From positions 1,602,001-1,666,000 of the forward strand of contig NZ_OU015430.1 in assembly GCF_907164845.1 (NCBI RefSeq): a stretch of 64,000 bases of DNA. The letters are read 5' to 3'. The notes below the pieces were generated by a model that was not told the DNA's origin, did no database searches, and worked only from the letters and a program-made list of their open reading frames with translations. Positions 45,467 through 52,896 of the stretch are shown here, one piece after another. The translations under genes were made by a program, and so were the position numbers. The DNA comes from Lysobacter luteus (lineage in GTDB: Bacteria > Pseudomonadota > Gammaproteobacteria > Xanthomonadales > Xanthomonadaceae). Every line of letters begins with the position of its first letter. Position 1 is the stretch's first letter.

Positions 45467-45676
45467 TCAGGCGACCTCGCCTTCTTCCGGCATCAGCAGC
45501 CACATGATCAGGTAGACCAGGATGCCGGGGAACGCGGCCGAGGCGATCGACACGATCACGAAGACGACCCGCAGAAGGGTCGAGTTCCAGCCGAACCGGC
45601 GTGCGATGCCTCCCATGACGCCCGCGAGCATGCGGTCGTTGCGGGAGCGGACGAAGGGGCGGTGGGTGTGTTCCAT
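45467..45676 (-). CDS. PspC-domain small membrane protein
   Basis: A 69-aa PspC-type protein: a cytosolic N-terminus (RPFVRSRNDRMLAGVMGGIA), a conserved GGIARRFGWNSTLLRVVF, and one transmembrane helix (VFVIVSIASAAFPGILVYL). In enterobacteria PspC links membrane stress to the phage-shock response; here it stands outside a psp operon and the role is unknown. Small standalone PspC proteins are common. It is followed by the HExxH protein gene. Confidence 0.85.
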   Translation of the reverse strand: MEHTHRPFVRSRNDRMLAGVMGGIARRFGWNSTLLRVVFVIVSIASAAFPGILVYLIMWLLMPEEGEVA

Positions 45677-45748
45677 GGGCTCGACGGGACGACGGAGTTG
45701 CCTCGAGTCTAGTGCGTTGTCGTGATGGCTGCGTAAGGCGGACGCCGG

Positions 45749-46855
45749 TCAGCGCGAACGCACCGCCAGCCAGTCGTGGATCGCCTGCGGCACCTCGCGT
45801 TGCGCACGGCTGGAGACGTAGATGCCGATGTGACCGCCACGGAACGACAGTTCGCTGTAGTCGCTGCCGCCAACCAGCCCGCCCAGCGCCTTCGACGACG
45901 AGGGCGGCACCAGGTGGTCCGCCTCGGCGAAGACATTGAGCACCGGCATGTCGACGCGGGCCAGGTCGACGGGGCGTCCGCCGATCTCGATACCACCGTT
46001 GACGAAACCGTTCGCCTGGTAGAACTGCCTGGCGAACTGGCGGAACGCCTCGCCGGCCTGGTCGGGCGAGTCGAAGATCCACGTCTCCATGCGCAGGAAG
46101 TCCTCCAGCGCGCGGGGGTCGTCGAGGATGTCCACCAGTCCCACGTACTTCTGCACGAACAGCCGCCAGGGCTTGAGCGTGAGGTAGGTGAAGTTCATGA
46201 CGTCGGCGGGGATGTTGCCCAGCGTGTCGACCATCAGGTCGATGTCGGTCCCGCGCACCCAGTTGGCCAGCATGTTGTCGTCGGTGTGGAAGTCCACCGG
46301 CGTCACCATCGTCACCAGGTTGCGCACCTTGCGCGCGTTGAGCGCGCTGTAGCACAGCGAGAACGCGCCGCCCTGGCAGATGCCGAGCAGGTTGATCGCA
46401 TCGACGCGGTGGCGCTCGCGCAGGTGGTCGACCGCACCACCGAGGAAACGCTGGATGTAGTCCTCCAGGTCGAGGAAGCGGTCGGACCGGTCGGGGTAAC
46501 CCCAGTCCAGCACGTAGACGTCCTCGCCGCGCTCGAGCAGGCCACGCACGATCGATTTGTCGGCCTGCAGGTCGACCATGTACGGCCGGTTGACCAAAGC
46601 GTAGGCGATCAGCAGAGGGACCTTGGCGGTCGGCGCGCGGCCGCCTTCGATCGCGTCGCCGCGGAAGCGGTACAGCACGACCTTGCCATCGCGCCAGACC
46701 TCTTCCTTCGGGGTTGCGCCGTAATTGGTGTCGCCCACCTGTCGCAGCGTCTGCAGGCCTGCACCAAGCTTGGCCTGGAGGCGCATCGCCTCCTGCGCCA
46801 GGGCTTCGGGGGTGATGTCCAGCGGACCGATGACGGGGGAATCGGAACGGTCCAT
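45749..46855 (-). CDS. phaC: Class III polyhydroxyalkanoate synthase subunit PhaC
   Basis: A 368-aa alpha/beta hydrolase-fold synthase that polymerises (R)-3-hydroxyacyl-CoA, usually 3-hydroxybutyryl-CoA, on PHB granules. The catalytic Cys160 lies in the lipase-like box LLGICQGGAFSLCYSA. Catalytic Asp and His are in NVFAEADHLVPPSS and FRGGHIGIYVSSRA. The size (about 40 kDa) and the preceding phaE identify class III, not class I/II. It is translated 2 nt after the phaE stop. GGHIG near the C-terminus is family typical. Confidence 0.95.
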   Translation of the reverse strand: MDRSDSPVIGPLDITPEALAQEAMRLQAKLGAGLQTLRQVGDTNYGATPKEEVWRDGKVVLYRFRGDAIEGGRAPTAKVPLLIAYALVNRPYMVDLQADKSIVRGLLERGEDVYVLDWGYPDRSDRFLDLEDYIQRFLGGAVDHLRERHRVDAINLLGICQGGAFSLCYSALNARKVRNLVTMVTPVDFHTDDNMLANWVRGTDIDLMVDTLGNIPADVMNFTYLTLKPWRLFVQKYVGLVDILDDPRALEDFLRMETWIFDSPDQAGEAFRQFARQFYQANGFVNGGIEIGGRPVDLARVDMPVLNVFAEADHLVPPSSSKALGGLVGGSDYSELSFRGGHIGIYVSSRAQREVPQAIHDWLAVRSR

Positions 46856-46857
46856 GG

Positions 46858-48042
46858 TCAGCGTGCCTTGCCGCGCCGGGCGGCCGTGGAGGTGACGGTC
46901 TTGGCGGTTTTTGCGGTTTTCGATGCGGGGGCTTTCGAGGTCTTGGGCTTCGATGCGGCGGCCTTTGGATTACCGCCCTTCTTCACCGGGGCCGCCTTGG
47001 CGTCTGGCTTGCTGTCGGACCGGGTGGTCGGATTCCTCGAGGCTCGCGCGGCAGACGGAGCGGCCGGCGAATCGGCCCGCTCGCGCATGCGCCGAAGTTC
47101 GCGCTCAAGCTGCGCCACCTTGCGATGCGCCGCATCGATCTCGGTGCGGGTCGGGATTCCAAGGGCATCGGTGAGTTGTTCGACCTCGCGCTGGACCGCG
47201 GCGCGCAGTCGCATCTGCGCATCGGTCATCGCGCCATAGGCATCGCGGAACCGCGGCGACAGCGCGACGTCGGCGTAGGCCTCCTCCGCGGCGTCGATCC
47301 ACAGGTCGAACAGCGCACGGACGGACCCGAGTTGCTTGCCAGGCGCACTGCGCTCGACCAGCTTGTCCTCGAAACGGCGGAACGCCTCCTGCCCCGCCTC
47401 GGCCATCAGCTCGTGGTAGGAACGCGCCTGCTGCTGGTAGTCGAGCTGCGCCCGTGCCAGTTGCTGCCAGCGTTGCTGGTGCTCGCGGGTGAAGCCGAAT
47501 GCGGGCAGCCCGAGCCAAGAGCGACCTTCGCCGGCAAGCTGCTCCAGCCACGGCGAAACCTGCGCGTACCACTGCTCGAACCCCTGCTGGCCCGGCCCCT
47601 GCATGCCGCGCAGCGCATCGGCGAACGGGTTGCCGCCCTGGCCGGCGACCATCCGCTGCCACGCCGCGGCGATATCGCGCGCACTGGCGTCCTGCCCACC
47701 GAAGCGCGCCGCCAATTGCTGCATCTGTGCGAACCAGCCCTGCGCCTGCGTGCCGAACCGCCGCATCGCCTCGTCGGCCGTCGGGCTGGCGCCACCGGCA
47801 AGTTGCGACCACCAGGCAGCCGCCTCGTTCCAGCCGGGCATGGATGCCGCACCCGGCATGCCCCAGGCAGCGCCCAGCGGATTGTCCGTACCGAATCCCG
47901 TCGCCGCCTGTGGCGTGGCACCCCCCGCCGCCCGCAGCAGCTCGCCCCAGCGGCTCCAGTACTGGCGCGACAGTGCCGCGAAATCATCGCTGCCGAAATG
48001 GTCGCTGCCGAAACCGGCGTTCCCGAAACCCTGATTGGCCAT
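46858..48042 (-). CDS. phaE: Class III PHA synthase subunit PhaE with a Lys/Ala-rich tail
   Basis: A 394-aa partner of PhaC. The conserved region includes LSRQYWSRWGELLRAAGG near the N-terminus, then Trp-rich segments (PGWNEAAAWWSQLAGG, FEQWYAQVSPWLEQLAG) and the coiled-coil GIPTRTEIDAAHRKVAQLER region that ends the family core at ~325. Beyond ~325 the chain is Lys/Ala/Pro/Ser-rich (KAAPVKKGGNPKAAASKPK, then further KTAKTA-type repeats), like the histone-H1-like tail of PhaF phasins. The start at 48042 (MANQGFGN) avoids a nine-residue extension. PhaE activates PhaC. The tail is unusual compared with the ~360-aa textbook PhaE. Confidence 0.88.
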   Translation of the reverse strand: MANQGFGNAGFGSDHFGSDDFAALSRQYWSRWGELLRAAGGATPQAATGFGTDNPLGAAWGMPGAASMPGWNEAAAWWSQLAGGASPTADEAMRRFGTQAQGWFAQMQQLAARFGGQDASARDIAAAWQRMVAGQGGNPFADALRGMQGPGQQGFEQWYAQVSPWLEQLAGEGRSWLGLPAFGFTREHQQRWQQLARAQLDYQQQARSYHELMAEAGQEAFRRFEDKLVERSAPGKQLGSVRALFDLWIDAAEEAYADVALSPRFRDAYGAMTDAQMRLRAAVQREVEQLTDALGIPTRTEIDAAHRKVAQLERELRRMRERADSPAAPSAARASRNPTTRSDSKPDAKAAPVKKGGNPKAAASKPKTSKAPASKTAKTAKTVTSTAARRGKAR

Positions 48043-48110
48043 GGCGTCCTCCGCGTTGGCCGCGATCATAGCAACGCAGGTGTGTCAGGCCGTCGGCATC
48101 GGGCGGTGTT

Positions 48111-48740
48111 TCAGGGCTTGGGAATGCGGACCGTCTTGCTGACCATCAGCGAGCCGGAGATCGCGAACATCAGCACCAGCGGGTGGAACTGCCACGGCCC
48201 CAGCTTGACCATGCCCAGCCACAGGTCCGTACCGATCGCGCCCTGCGCCGCGGCGATCCACAGCACCACCACCAGCACCAGGCTGGTCGGGATCGGCGTG
48301 CCCTCGAAATACTTCACCTTGCCCTCGTCGCCCGACAGCTGCTCGGCAGTGACGTTGTAACGGGCCAGCCGGCTCACGCCGCAGCCGACGAAGTAGCTCA
48401 GCACCACCCAGTCCCACCCGCCCTGCAGGCCGCAGGCATAGGCCAGCGCGGCCGGCGCGACACCGAAGGAGATCACGTCGGCCAGCGAGTCCAGCTCGCG
48501 GCCGAGGGTGGAGGCCGACTTGCGCCAGCGCGCGACCCGGCCGTCGACCGCATCGAAGATGAAGGCCAGCGGGATCAGCGCCATCCCGATCATCAGGTCG
48601 CGCACCCCGCCCTCCTGCAGGAACCGCATCGCCGCGAAGATCGCGCCGGTGCCGCAGAAGGCATTGGCGAGGGTGAACCAGTCCGCCAGGTGGAACTCGC
48701 GGAACATCGAGAAGTGGCGACGCTGCATGCGGCGCTCCAT
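48111..48740 (-). CDS. pssA: CDP-diacylglycerol-serine O-phosphatidyltransferase (type II)
   Basis: A 209-aa inner-membrane enzyme that makes phosphatidylserine, the precursor of phosphatidylethanolamine. The CDP-alcohol phosphotransferase signature is complete: DAVDGRVAR, then GRELDSLAD (D-x2-D-G-x2-A-R-x8-G-x3-D-x3-D). About six hydrophobic segments follow. This is the CDP-alcohol (type II) enzyme rather than the E. coli phospholipase-D-like PssA. MERRMQRR or the internal MQRRHF are possible starts; 48740 is used. It is divergent from dinB, with a degenerate repeat between. Confidence 0.87.
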   Translation of the reverse strand: MERRMQRRHFSMFREFHLADWFTLANAFCGTGAIFAAMRFLQEGGVRDLMIGMALIPLAFIFDAVDGRVARWRKSASTLGRELDSLADVISFGVAPAALAYACGLQGGWDWVVLSYFVGCGVSRLARYNVTAEQLSGDEGKVKYFEGTPIPTSLVLVVVLWIAAAQGAIGTDLWLGMVKLGPWQFHPLVLMFAISGSLMVSKTVRIPKP

Positions 48741-48780
48741 GAAGGCGTAGCCGCCAGACTGCCAAACCACGGGTGAAATG

Positions 48781-48811
48781 TGTAGGAGCGCACGCGCCCC
48801 CGGCGCGCGAC
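48781..48811 (+). repeat. Degenerate REP-like element (CAC/GCG subtype)
   Basis: The element keeps the head TGTAGGAGCG and the tail CGCGAC but has a GC-rich centre (CACGCGCCCCC). It sits between the divergent pssA and dinB start codons and ends about 10 nt before the dinB ATG, so it probably overlaps the dinB leader. Confidence 0.55.
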
Positions 48812-48820
48812 AATGGCGCC

Positions 48821-49912
48821 ATGGCCCCGCCGCGCAGGATTCTCCACGTCGACATGGACGCGTTCTACGCGTCGGTCGAGCAGCGCGATGACCCTGCATT
48901 GCGCGGCCGTCCCGTGGTGGTGGCATGGCGCGGCGCGCGCTCGGTGGTCTGCGCGGCCAGCTACGAGGCGCGCCGGTTCGGCGTGCGATCGGCCATGCCG
49001 GCCATCCGCGCCGAGCGGCTGTGCCCGCAGGCGGTGTTCGTGCCGCCCGACTTCACGCGCTACAAGGCGGTTTCGCGGCAGGTGCGCGAGATCTTCGCCC
49101 GGCACACGCCGCTGGTCGAACCGCTGTCGCTGGACGAGGCCTACCTCGATGTCACCGGGCTCGCATCGGGGCTGCCGTCGGCCACGGCCACCGCCGAGGC
49201 GATCCGCGCGGCCATCTTCGAGGAGACCGCACTGACGGCGTCGGCCGGCGTCGCCCCGAACAAGTTCATCGCAAAGATCGCCTCGGACTGGAACAAGCCC
49301 GACGGCCTGTGCGTGGTCAAGCCGCACCGGGTGGAGGCGTTCCTGACACCGCTGGCGGTCGGCCGCCTCCCGGGGGTCGGCAAGGTCATGCAGGGCAAGC
49401 TGGCCGAACTGGGTATTACCACGGTCGGCGACCTGCGCGACGTACCGGTCGCCGTGCTGGAGCAGCGGTTCGGGCGCTGGGGGCGGCGCCTGCACGAGCT
49501 GTCGCTGGGGATCGACGACAACCCGGTCCGGCCCGAGCGCCCCACCGTGCAGATCTCCTCGGAGGACACCTTCGAGCACGACCTGCGCCTGGACGAGCTG
49601 GAGCCGCACATCCGCCGCCTCGCCGGCAAGACCTGGGCCGGCTACCAGCGCGAGCGCCAGCAGACCCATCCGCGGCTGGCCCGGACGGTGGTGCTCAAGC
49701 TCAAGACCGCCGACTTCCGCATCCTGACCCGCAGTCTGACCCCCTCCCGGCGGCCGGACACGCTGGACGTGCTGGCCGACACCGCCTGCGACCTGCGCGC
49801 GCGCATCGACCTGCCGCCGGCGACGCGCTACCGGCTGGTGGGCGTCGGGCTGGGCGGGTTCGTCGACCAGGACGACGTGCGGGCGCAGTCGGACCTGTTC
49901 GAGATGGCGTGA
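48821..49912 (+). CDS. dinB: DNA polymerase IV (Y family)
   Basis: A 363-aa error-prone translesion polymerase. The catalytic acidic residues are intact: Asp11 in LHVDMDAFYASVEQ and Asp105-Glu106 in PLSLDEAYLDVTG. The palm/thumb motif SAGVAPNKFIAKIASDWNKP and the helix-hairpin-helix PGVGKVMQGKLAELG are present. The C-terminal tail lacks a strong beta-clamp motif that I can confirm. Start ATG 48821 (MAPPRRILHVDM) is the family start. It is followed after 253 bp by the lexA2 cassette, making two lesion-bypass units adjacent. No LexA box is visible in the short leader. Confidence 0.95.
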   Translation: MAPPRRILHVDMDAFYASVEQRDDPALRGRPVVVAWRGARSVVCAASYEARRFGVRSAMPAIRAERLCPQAVFVPPDFTRYKAVSRQVREIFARHTPLVEPLSLDEAYLDVTGLASGLPSATATAEAIRAAIFEETALTASAGVAPNKFIAKIASDWNKPDGLCVVKPHRVEAFLTPLAVGRLPGVGKVMQGKLAELGITTVGDLRDVPVAVLEQRFGRWGRRLHELSLGIDDNPVRPERPTVQISSEDTFEHDLRLDELEPHIRRLAGKTWAGYQRERQQTHPRLARTVVLKLKTADFRILTRSLTPSRRPDTLDVLADTACDLRARIDLPPATRYRLVGVGLGGFVDQDDVRAQSDLFEMA

Positions 49913-49997
49913 GCCGGCTCCAGCCCAGGGTCTGGATCGCCCCGGCCACCTTGCCCAGCGGATCTCCAGGAACTCGGTGGTTCCAGGCGATGTACAG

Positions 49998-50021
49998 GTC
50001 GCGACTTACGTCGCTCCTACA
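49998..50021 (-). repeat. REP-like repeat (ACGTAAGT subtype)
   Basis: On the minus strand it reads TGTAGGAGCGACGTAAGTCG then CGAC, the same subtype as 24521-24545. It lies in the 253-bp gap between dinB and lexA2, and dinB is therefore framed by REP-like elements on both sides in inverted orientation. Nothing else recognisable is in the gap before the lexA2 operator. Confidence 0.75.
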
Positions 50022-50149
50022 ACCGCGTTCCGCGGGCTGTCCGAACGGGTGAGACGGGGGTGTGGATGCTTAACGGACATCGATCCCACGTGAGCTTGCC
50101 GACGTAACCCACTGACTTGCCGGGCCCCACTTTTCGCACCTTCATTTGT

Positions 50150-50163
50150 TACTAGAATTAGTA
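50150..50163. promoter_or_regulatory. LexA-type operator overlapping the lexA2 promoter and touching the start codon
   Basis: The palindrome TACTA-GAAT-TAGTA has perfect 5-bp arms around a 4-bp spacer and ends 2 nt before the ATG. It contains TAGAAT (50153-50158), a good -10 box, so repressor binding would block polymerase. Xanthomonadaceae LexA sites with TTAG/TACTA half-sites are known from the literature; which LexA binds here is inferred. No Shine-Dalgarno is present between it and the ATG. Confidence 0.65.
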
Positions 50164-50165
50164 CC

Positions 50166-50852
50166 ATGCACCTGACCGACACCCAGCGCCGCCTGCTCGA
50201 GTTCCTCCGTGAGCACATTGCCCGGCACGGCTATCCGCCGTCGCAGATGGAGATCGCGCGGGCGTTCGGGTTCCGCCAGAACCGCTCGGCGCGCTACCAC
50301 CTCGAGGCCTTGGCGCAGGCCGGGCTGATCGAGCTGTCGGCCGGACGGGCGCGCGGGATCCGGCTCACCGCACCCGGCACGGGACGTGGGCGCGGCAGCC
50401 GCCACCCGGCCGCGCATCCCGCGACGGGGTATCCCGGCAGCGCTGCACTCGCCAACCCGTGGCCCGACCTGTTGCAGGTCCCCCTGCTCGGCCGGGTCGC
50501 CGCGGGCACGCCGATCGGTTCCGACCCGGAAGTCCGCCGCGAAATCGCCCTCGACCGCTCGCTGTTCCGCCTGCGTCCCGACTACCTGCTGGAGGTCGAA
50601 GGCGACTCGATGCTGCTCGACGGCATCCTGCCGGGCGACCTGATCGGCGTGCACCGCACGCCACAGGCGCGCAGCGGCCAGACCGTGGTGGCGCGCGTGG
50701 AGGGTGAGTTGACGGTCAAACGGCTCGACAGCGGCCGCGACCACCTGCGCCTGCTGCCGCGCAATCCCGCCCACGCGCCGATCGAGATCGATGCGCGCAT
50801 CACCGACTTCGCCATCGAAGGCCTGTTCGCCGGTCTCGTGAGGCCATCCTGA
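50166..50852 (+). CDS. lexA2: LexA2-type repressor of the imuA-imuB-dnaE2 cassette
   Basis: A 228-aa SOS-type repressor. N-terminal winged helix (TQRRLLEFLREHIARHGYPP, residues 1-65), then a Gly/Arg/Pro linker and the S24 self-cleaving domain. The cleavage site is Ala113-Gly114 in RVAAGTP, with catalytic Ser148 in VEGDSMLLDG and Lys185 in ELTVKRL. The linker is about 30 residues longer than in E. coli LexA. The start at 50166 directly follows the operator. imuA overlaps the stop by 1 nt (TGATG). It is distinct from the housekeeping LexA next to recA in this family, which is not in the window. Confidence 0.9.
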   Translation: MHLTDTQRRLLEFLREHIARHGYPPSQMEIARAFGFRQNRSARYHLEALAQAGLIELSAGRARGIRLTAPGTGRGRGSRHPAAHPATGYPGSAALANPWPDLLQVPLLGRVAAGTPIGSDPEVRREIALDRSLFRLRPDYLLEVEGDSMLLDGILPGDLIGVHRTPQARSGQTVVARVEGELTVKRLDSGRDHLRLLPRNPAHAPIEIDARITDFAIEGLFAGLVRPS

Positions 50853-51457
50853 TGGGCGCGGTCGTCGCCCTCGACAGCCTGCTGGAGTCGCGCCGGGTCT
50901 GGCGTGGCCAGCCGGCTCCCCGCGCGCCTTCCCGGCAGCCCACCGGCCACCCCCTGCTCGACGACGCTCTGCCCGACGGCGGCTGGCCCGAGCACGCACT
51001 GACCGAACTGCTGCTGCCTGCCGACGGCATCGGCGAGCTGCGCCTGTTGTGGCCGACCCTGGCCCGGCTGTCCCAGGCCGATGGCATGGTCGCGCTGGTC
51101 GACCCGCCCTACCTGCCGTTCGCCCAGGGCTGGGCCCGTGCCGGCATCGATCTCAAGCGCCTGCAGGTGGTCCGTACCGACCCGCGCAACGCCCTGTGGG
51201 CGACCGAGCAATGCCTGCGTTCGGCCGCCTGCTCGGCCGTGCTGTGCTGGCCCCGCAGCGCCGACGACCGCACCCTGCGCCGGTTGCAGGTGGCGGCCGA
51301 AACAGGCCAATGCCTCGGCTTCGCGATGCGGCCGTTGAAAGCGGCCGCCAACCCGTCCCCCGCCGCACTCCGGATCGCGATCGACGCCCAGCCTGCGCAG
51401 TTGCGCGTGCTCAAGTGCCGCGGTGGCAACCCGCCGACGCGGGCGATTCCGTTCTGA
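50852..51457 (+). CDS. imuA: ImuA, RecA-like mutagenesis-cassette protein
   Basis: A 201-aa protein of the ImuA/SulA-like family, with a RecA-like fold. Conserved features include ALPDGGWPEHALTELLLPA, where a Walker A would lie, but no GxxxxGK[ST] can be seen. MVALVDPPYLPFAQGWARAG and LCWPRSADDRTLRRLQVAAE follow. It is thought to connect ImuB/DnaE2 to RecA or the lesion site, without being ATPase-competent. Overlap with lexA2 (TGATG) and a 6-nt gap to imuB support one operon. Confidence 0.88.
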   Translation: MGAVVALDSLLESRRVWRGQPAPRAPSRQPTGHPLLDDALPDGGWPEHALTELLLPADGIGELRLLWPTLARLSQADGMVALVDPPYLPFAQGWARAGIDLKRLQVVRTDPRNALWATEQCLRSAACSAVLCWPRSADDRTLRRLQVAAETGQCLGFAMRPLKAAANPSPAALRIAIDAQPAQLRVLKCRGGNPPTRAIPF

Positions 51458-51463
51458 AAAACC

Positions 51464-52888
51464 ATGCTTTGGGCCTGCATCCTCCTGCCGCAACTGGCGC
51501 TCGACGGCGTCATGCGCCGCCACCCCGACCCCGACGCCCCGCTGGTGCTGGTCACCGGGCCGGCGCAGCGACGCGTACTGCACGCGGTCAACCCCGCAGC
51601 CCGGGCCGCCGGCCTGCGCGCCGGCCAGTCGCTCGGCGCGGCCCAGGCGCTGTGCGGCCATTTCGCCACCATCGAGCACGACCCCGCGGAGGTCGACCGC
51701 TGGCACGACTTCCTCGCCGCCTGGGCCTACCGCTACAGCTCGCTGGTCTGCCGCACCATGCCGTCGGCCCTGCTGCTGGAGGTCGAGGCGAGTTTCAAAC
51801 TGTTCGGGCCGTGGCCTCGGTTCGAGGCGCAACTGCGGGCCGACCTCGACGCACTCGGCTTCCGCCACCGCATCACCCTCGCGCCGCACCCGCATGCCGC
51901 ACGCGCATTGGCCAACGTCCATGACGGCCTGGCGGTCACCGACGAGGCACCGCTGCACAACGCGCTCGGGCAGCTGCCGGTGGAACGCAGCGGGCTCGCA
52001 CCCGGCACCGCCACGTCGCTGCGCCGGATGGGCCTGCGCAAGCTGCGGCAGGTGTTCGCCCTGCCGCGGGCGGCACTCGGCAAGCGGGTCGGGCCCGATG
52101 CGCTCGCGCACCTGGACCGGCTGACCGGCACCCTGCCGGCCCCGTTGCAGTGCTACGAGCCGCCGGACGCATTCGAATCGCGGATCGAACTGAACTACGA
52201 CGTCGAATCCAGCCAGGCGCTGCTGTTCCCATTGCGCCGGTTGACCGCCGACCTGGCCGCCTACCTGGCCGGTCGCGACGGCGGCGTGCAGCGCTTCATC
52301 GTCGTGCTGGAGCACGAGCGCATCGCCGACAGCGAAATCACCATCGGCCTGCTCGCGCCCGAGCGCAATCCAGCGATGCTGTTCGAGCTCGCCCGCGGCC
52401 GGCTGGAGCAGGCCCGGGTGCCGGCGCCGGTGCGCGGCGTGCAGTTGCTCGCGCGCGAGCTGCCCCCCTTCGTCCCCGCCGGGCGCGACCTGTTCGATGC
52501 CCGCCCGCAGCAGGCAGTGCCGTGGGAGCAACTGCGCGAACGCCTGCGCGCCCGGCTGGGCGACGACGCGGTGCATGGCCTGGCGCTGCGCGCCGACCAC
52601 CGGCCGGAACGGGCCTGGCAAAGCGAACCCGCCCGCAACACCACCGCACCACCGCTGCCGCGCCCCGGCTGGTTGCTGCCGCACCCGACGCCGCTGCGCG
52701 ACCACCACGTCCGCATCCTGGCCGGCCCCGAACGGATCGAATCAGGCTGGTGGGAGGCGGACGTGCGCCGCGACTACTACCTGGTCGAGACCAGCCTGGG
52801 CCAGCACGCCTGGGCGTTCCGCGCGGCCGGCGATCCCGCCGCCGACGGTCGCGCCGACGGTTTCATGCTGCACGGCTGGTTCGGTTGA
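51464..52888 (+). CDS. imuB: ImuB, catalytically degenerate Y-family polymerase
   Basis: A 474-aa Y-family protein that acts as an accessory subunit, not a polymerase. Palm residues that hold metal in DinB are replaced: the segment aligning with SLDEAYLD reads [14 protein letters not shown]. The N-terminus [15 protein letters not shown] lacks the DMD found in DinB. The C-terminal region (from ~270) carries long extra sequence through [16 protein letters not shown], ending in a Trp-rich tail ([20 protein letters not shown]). It recruits DnaE2 and the beta clamp. The start ATG 51464 is near the imuA stop. Confidence 0.92.
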   Translation: MLWACILLPQLALDGVMRRHPDPDAPLVLVTGPAQRRVLHAVNPAARAAGLRAGQSLGAAQALCGHFATIEHDPAEVDRWHDFLAAWAYRYSSLVCRTMPSALLLEVEASFKLFGPWPRFEAQLRADLDALGFRHRITLAPHPHAARALANVHDGLAVTDEAPLHNALGQLPVERSGLAPGTATSLRRMGLRKLRQVFALPRAALGKRVGPDALAHLDRLTGTLPAPLQCYEPPDAFESRIELNYDVESSQALLFPLRRLTADLAAYLAGRDGGVQRFIVVLEHERIADSEITIGLLAPERNPAMLFELARGRLEQARVPAPVRGVQLLARELPPFVPAGRDLFDARPQQAVPWEQLRERLRARLGDDAVHGLALRADHRPERAWQSEPARNTTAPPLPRPGWLLPHPTPLRDHHVRILAGPERIESGWWEADVRRDYYLVETSLGQHAWAFRAAGDPAADGRADGFMLHGWFG

Positions 52889-52896
52889 GCACGGTC

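Noticed and set aside
50852-51457. ImuA as an active RecA-type ATPase
   Set aside because: No Walker A motif (GxxxxGK[ST]) can be found at the expected place.
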